Source: Chloroflexota bacterium (lineage in GTDB: Bacteria > Chloroflexota > Dehalococcoidia > Dehalococcoidales > UBA2162). Taken from it: a DNA stretch of 6,504 bases. Positions within the stretch are counted from its first letter, which is position 1, and each line of letters begins with the position of its first letter. Of the stretch, positions 4,833-6,504 are shown piece by piece. Where the stretch lies: positions 1 through 6,504 of the forward strand of contig JACPSA010000105.1 of assembly GCA_016193545.1 (NCBI GenBank), written 5' to 3'. The translations under genes and the position numbers were made by a program. The notes under the pieces were generated by a model, which was not told the DNA's origin, did no database searches, and saw only the letters and a list, made by a program, of their open reading frames with translations.

Positions 4833-6386
4833 ATGAATCGTATCGCCCTACTGTGGAAAGCAAATACAATCGCTTTTATCAGCAGCTTCTGCGTAATGGT
4901 AATCGAGCTCATTGCGTCCAGAATAATGGCCCCTCACATCGGCGTCTCACTCTATACCTGGACAAGCATTATCGGGGTTATTCTGGCTGGCATCGCCCTG
5001 GGTAATTACTTCGGAGGCAGAATAGCCGATAAGCACCCCTCACCTTTAGTGTTAGCCAGCATTTTCTTACTCGGTGGACTACTAACCATCGCCATTCTGC
5101 CGGCGACCAAAGTAGCCACCTCCCCGGACTTGTTTAGCAACCTGCCGGTGGTGTGGAATATCACTCTGAAAACATCATTGATTTTCTTCCTGCCAGCCAT
5201 TGTCCTCAGTATGGTTTCACCACTGGTCATCAAACTAACCCTGGCTAACCTTGAACAGACCGGCGGCATCGTGGGTACCATATATGCCTGTTCTACCGCC
5301 GGCTCTATCCTGGGCACCTTTATGACCGGTTTTTACTTCATCCTCTGGTTCGGCACCAGAACGACAGTCTGGCTGGTAGGAGCTATTTTGATTCTGACCG
5401 GAGTAACTATTTGGTTCACCTGGAGAGTTCCAGGCAAGTGGAACTTCTCCTTGAAAAACTTCATTATGTGGATGGGTATTGTAGAAGTAATACTGACTTA
5501 CACCTTTCTTTTCCAGTTGCGGGAATCCTGGCAAGAGCAGTACACCAGAGAGTCGAATTACTATACTATTCAAGTTTCTGAAGGTGGTGCAAACATCAAA
5601 GTGTTGCGCCTGGATAACCTGGTTCATAGCTACAATAGCCCGGGCAATCCGGCCGTTCTGGTCTACAGATATGTCCAGGTCTTCGATGAAATTACCAGGT
5701 ATCTCACCAGGGCAAACCAGTCACCCAGGACGCTTCACCTTGGCGGTGGGGGATATACCTTCCCACTTTACCTGGAGATTGTCTACCCCAAAAGTATCAA
5801 TGAAGTAGTGGAAATCGACCCCGTAGTAACAGAAATAGCCCATGAAGAACTGGGCTTACCACTAGAAACAAGCATTAAGACCTACAATCAAGATGCACGC
5901 TTTTTCCTCATTCAGCGAAAACCAGAAGACAAGTACAATATCGTTATTGGCGATGTCTTTAATGACCGCTCCACTCCCTACCATTTGACAACGGTAGAAT
6001 TCGCTAAACTGGTGAAGGACAACATGGCAGAGGATGGCGTTTACCTGGTTAATATTGTTGACGATTATAAAAATGGAAGATATATGCCCTCTTTCGTCCA
6101 TACGCTCAAGCAAGCCTTTAACTATGTCTATCTCTTTAATACAGGCGGAAGCTGGGATGATATGGAAATAGATACCTTCGTCATCGCCGCTACTGACCAG
6201 AGAATAGACCTTACCGACTATCGAGCATTTGTCACCGGCAACGGGAAAATAAAACTTATCGGTGACCCCTACAACGAAACTAAACTGGAGCAGTACCTGG
6301 CCGCAAGAGAGCTTATTCTGCTAACCGATGACCACGCTCCAACGGATATTCTGGTGGCGCCGCTTTTCGCTAAACGACATTATTAA
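4833..6386 (+). CDS. membrane-fused spermidine-synthase-like protein (7 TM plus Rossmann domain)
   Basis: From ATG 4833 the product is 517 residues. This start follows GGAG (4823-4826) by 6 bases; an in-frame GTG at 4797 has only pyrimidines before it and is rejected. About seven hydrophobic segments fill residues 11-226, with family landmarks GVSLYTWTSIIG (37-48), GGRIAD (61-66) and SPLVIKL (129-135). A spermidine-synthase-type Rossmann fold follows: LHLGGGGYTFP (301-311) for nucleotide binding, VVEIDP (325-330) for the ribose, QDAR (353-356) near the adenine, GDVFNDRSTPYHLTT (373-387) in the active-site loop, and LTDDHAP (497-503) near the end. Length and order match proteins annotated as fused MFS/spermidine synthase. 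The aminopropyl-acceptor motifs are altered: His265 and YRY (278-280) lie where SpeE has its Gln and YHE. The fold is therefore clear, but polyamine synthesis is not; it may transfer a group to a membrane-linked or other substrate. The gene has its own promoter and no same-operon neighbour in view. Confidence 0.87.
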   Translation: MNRIALLWKANTIAFISSFCVMVIELIASRIMAPHIGVSLYTWTSIIGVILAGIALGNYFGGRIADKHPSPLVLASIFLLGGLLTIAILPATKVATSPDLFSNLPVVWNITLKTSLIFFLPAIVLSMVSPLVIKLTLANLEQTGGIVGTIYACSTAGSILGTFMTGFYFILWFGTRTTVWLVGAILILTGVTIWFTWRVPGKWNFSLKNFIMWMGIVEVILTYTFLFQLRESWQEQYTRESNYYTIQVSEGGANIKVLRLDNLVHSYNSPGNPAVLVYRYVQVFDEITRYLTRANQSPRTLHLGGGGYTFPLYLEIVYPKSINEVVEIDPVVTEIAHEELGLPLETSIKTYNQDARFFLIQRKPEDKYNIVIGDVFNDRSTPYHLTTVEFAKLVKDNMAEDGVYLVNIVDDYKNGRYMPSFVHTLKQAFNYVYLFNTGGSWDDMEIDTFVIAATDQRIDLTDYRAFVTGNGKIKLIGDPYNETKLEQYLAARELILLTDDHAPTDILVAPLFAKRHY

Positions 6387-6504
6387 CCATCACAGCCAAG
6401 CCAGAGAGATTGAACCTTCATCCGTCCTCCAATTCCCCTACTAGGACCGATAAAATAACTTTCCAACTTGATTACTCAAAATTATCTTCACCTCACCCCC
6501 TAAC
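6387..6504. other. non-coding tail; possible dispersed repeat at 6491-6504
   Basis: No ORF, tRNA or convincing terminator is seen after the TAA at 6384-6386. The only stem is GTCCT/AGGAC (6424-6428 with 6443-6447) with a 14-base loop and no T run. CCTCACCCCC (6491-6500) is the exact reverse complement of 4704-4713, suggesting that another copy of the dispersed G/C-rich repeat starts at the window edge. Confidence 0.45.

Overview
The window looks like chromosomal DNA of a Dehalococcoidia-type member of the Chloroflexota. This is an inference. It rests on the giant secreted protein with Asp-box (BNR) repeats, fibronectin-III-like modules, a proline-rich stalk and a C-terminal membrane anchor. 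It also rests on the short palindromic repeats packed between genes and on a membrane-fused spermidine-synthase-like protein. Nothing in the window fixes the taxonomy.

Layout. Bases 1-123 are the 3' end of an unrecognised CDS, which stops 3 bp before a tRNA-Ala(CGC) gene (127-199). Converging on the tRNA from the minus strand is a truncated DUF2156-family gene (165-557), which keeps only the C-terminal part of its domain. Bases 558-944 are the control region of the main gene: several palindromes, a near-consensus sigma70 promoter (671-698), and a leader RNA of about 240 nt with multiple hairpins and a 15-codon upstream ORF that has an excellent ribosome binding site. The main gene (945-4130) encodes a 1061-residue exported, surface-anchored protein that resembles an S-layer or surface-coat component. 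It ends at a textbook terminator (4164-4200), so it is probably transcribed alone.

Bases 4201-4713 contain no credible gene. They hold two palindromic MITE-like elements (4222-4335 and 4369-4508) that share related ends, a two-copy tandem repeat of about 70 bp with conserved hairpin stems (4547-4690), and a long G/C-rich palindrome (4670-4699). A promoter (4731-4759) then serves a 517-residue protein (4833-6386) with seven predicted membrane segments followed by an aminopropyltransferase-type Rossmann domain. The last 118 bases are non-coding and end inside what may be another copy of the dispersed repeat.

The two large genes run in the same direction but have separate promoters, with a terminator and a repeat block between them, so nothing shows that they work together. 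The least explained part is the 705-944 leader. It combines a 5'-terminal hairpin, a strongly initiated mini-ORF, a second open frame that stops exactly in the Shine-Dalgarno of the surface-protein gene, and mutually exclusive hairpins next to that site. It may be a translational control element for a very abundant envelope protein; this is a hypothesis, not a demonstrated system.
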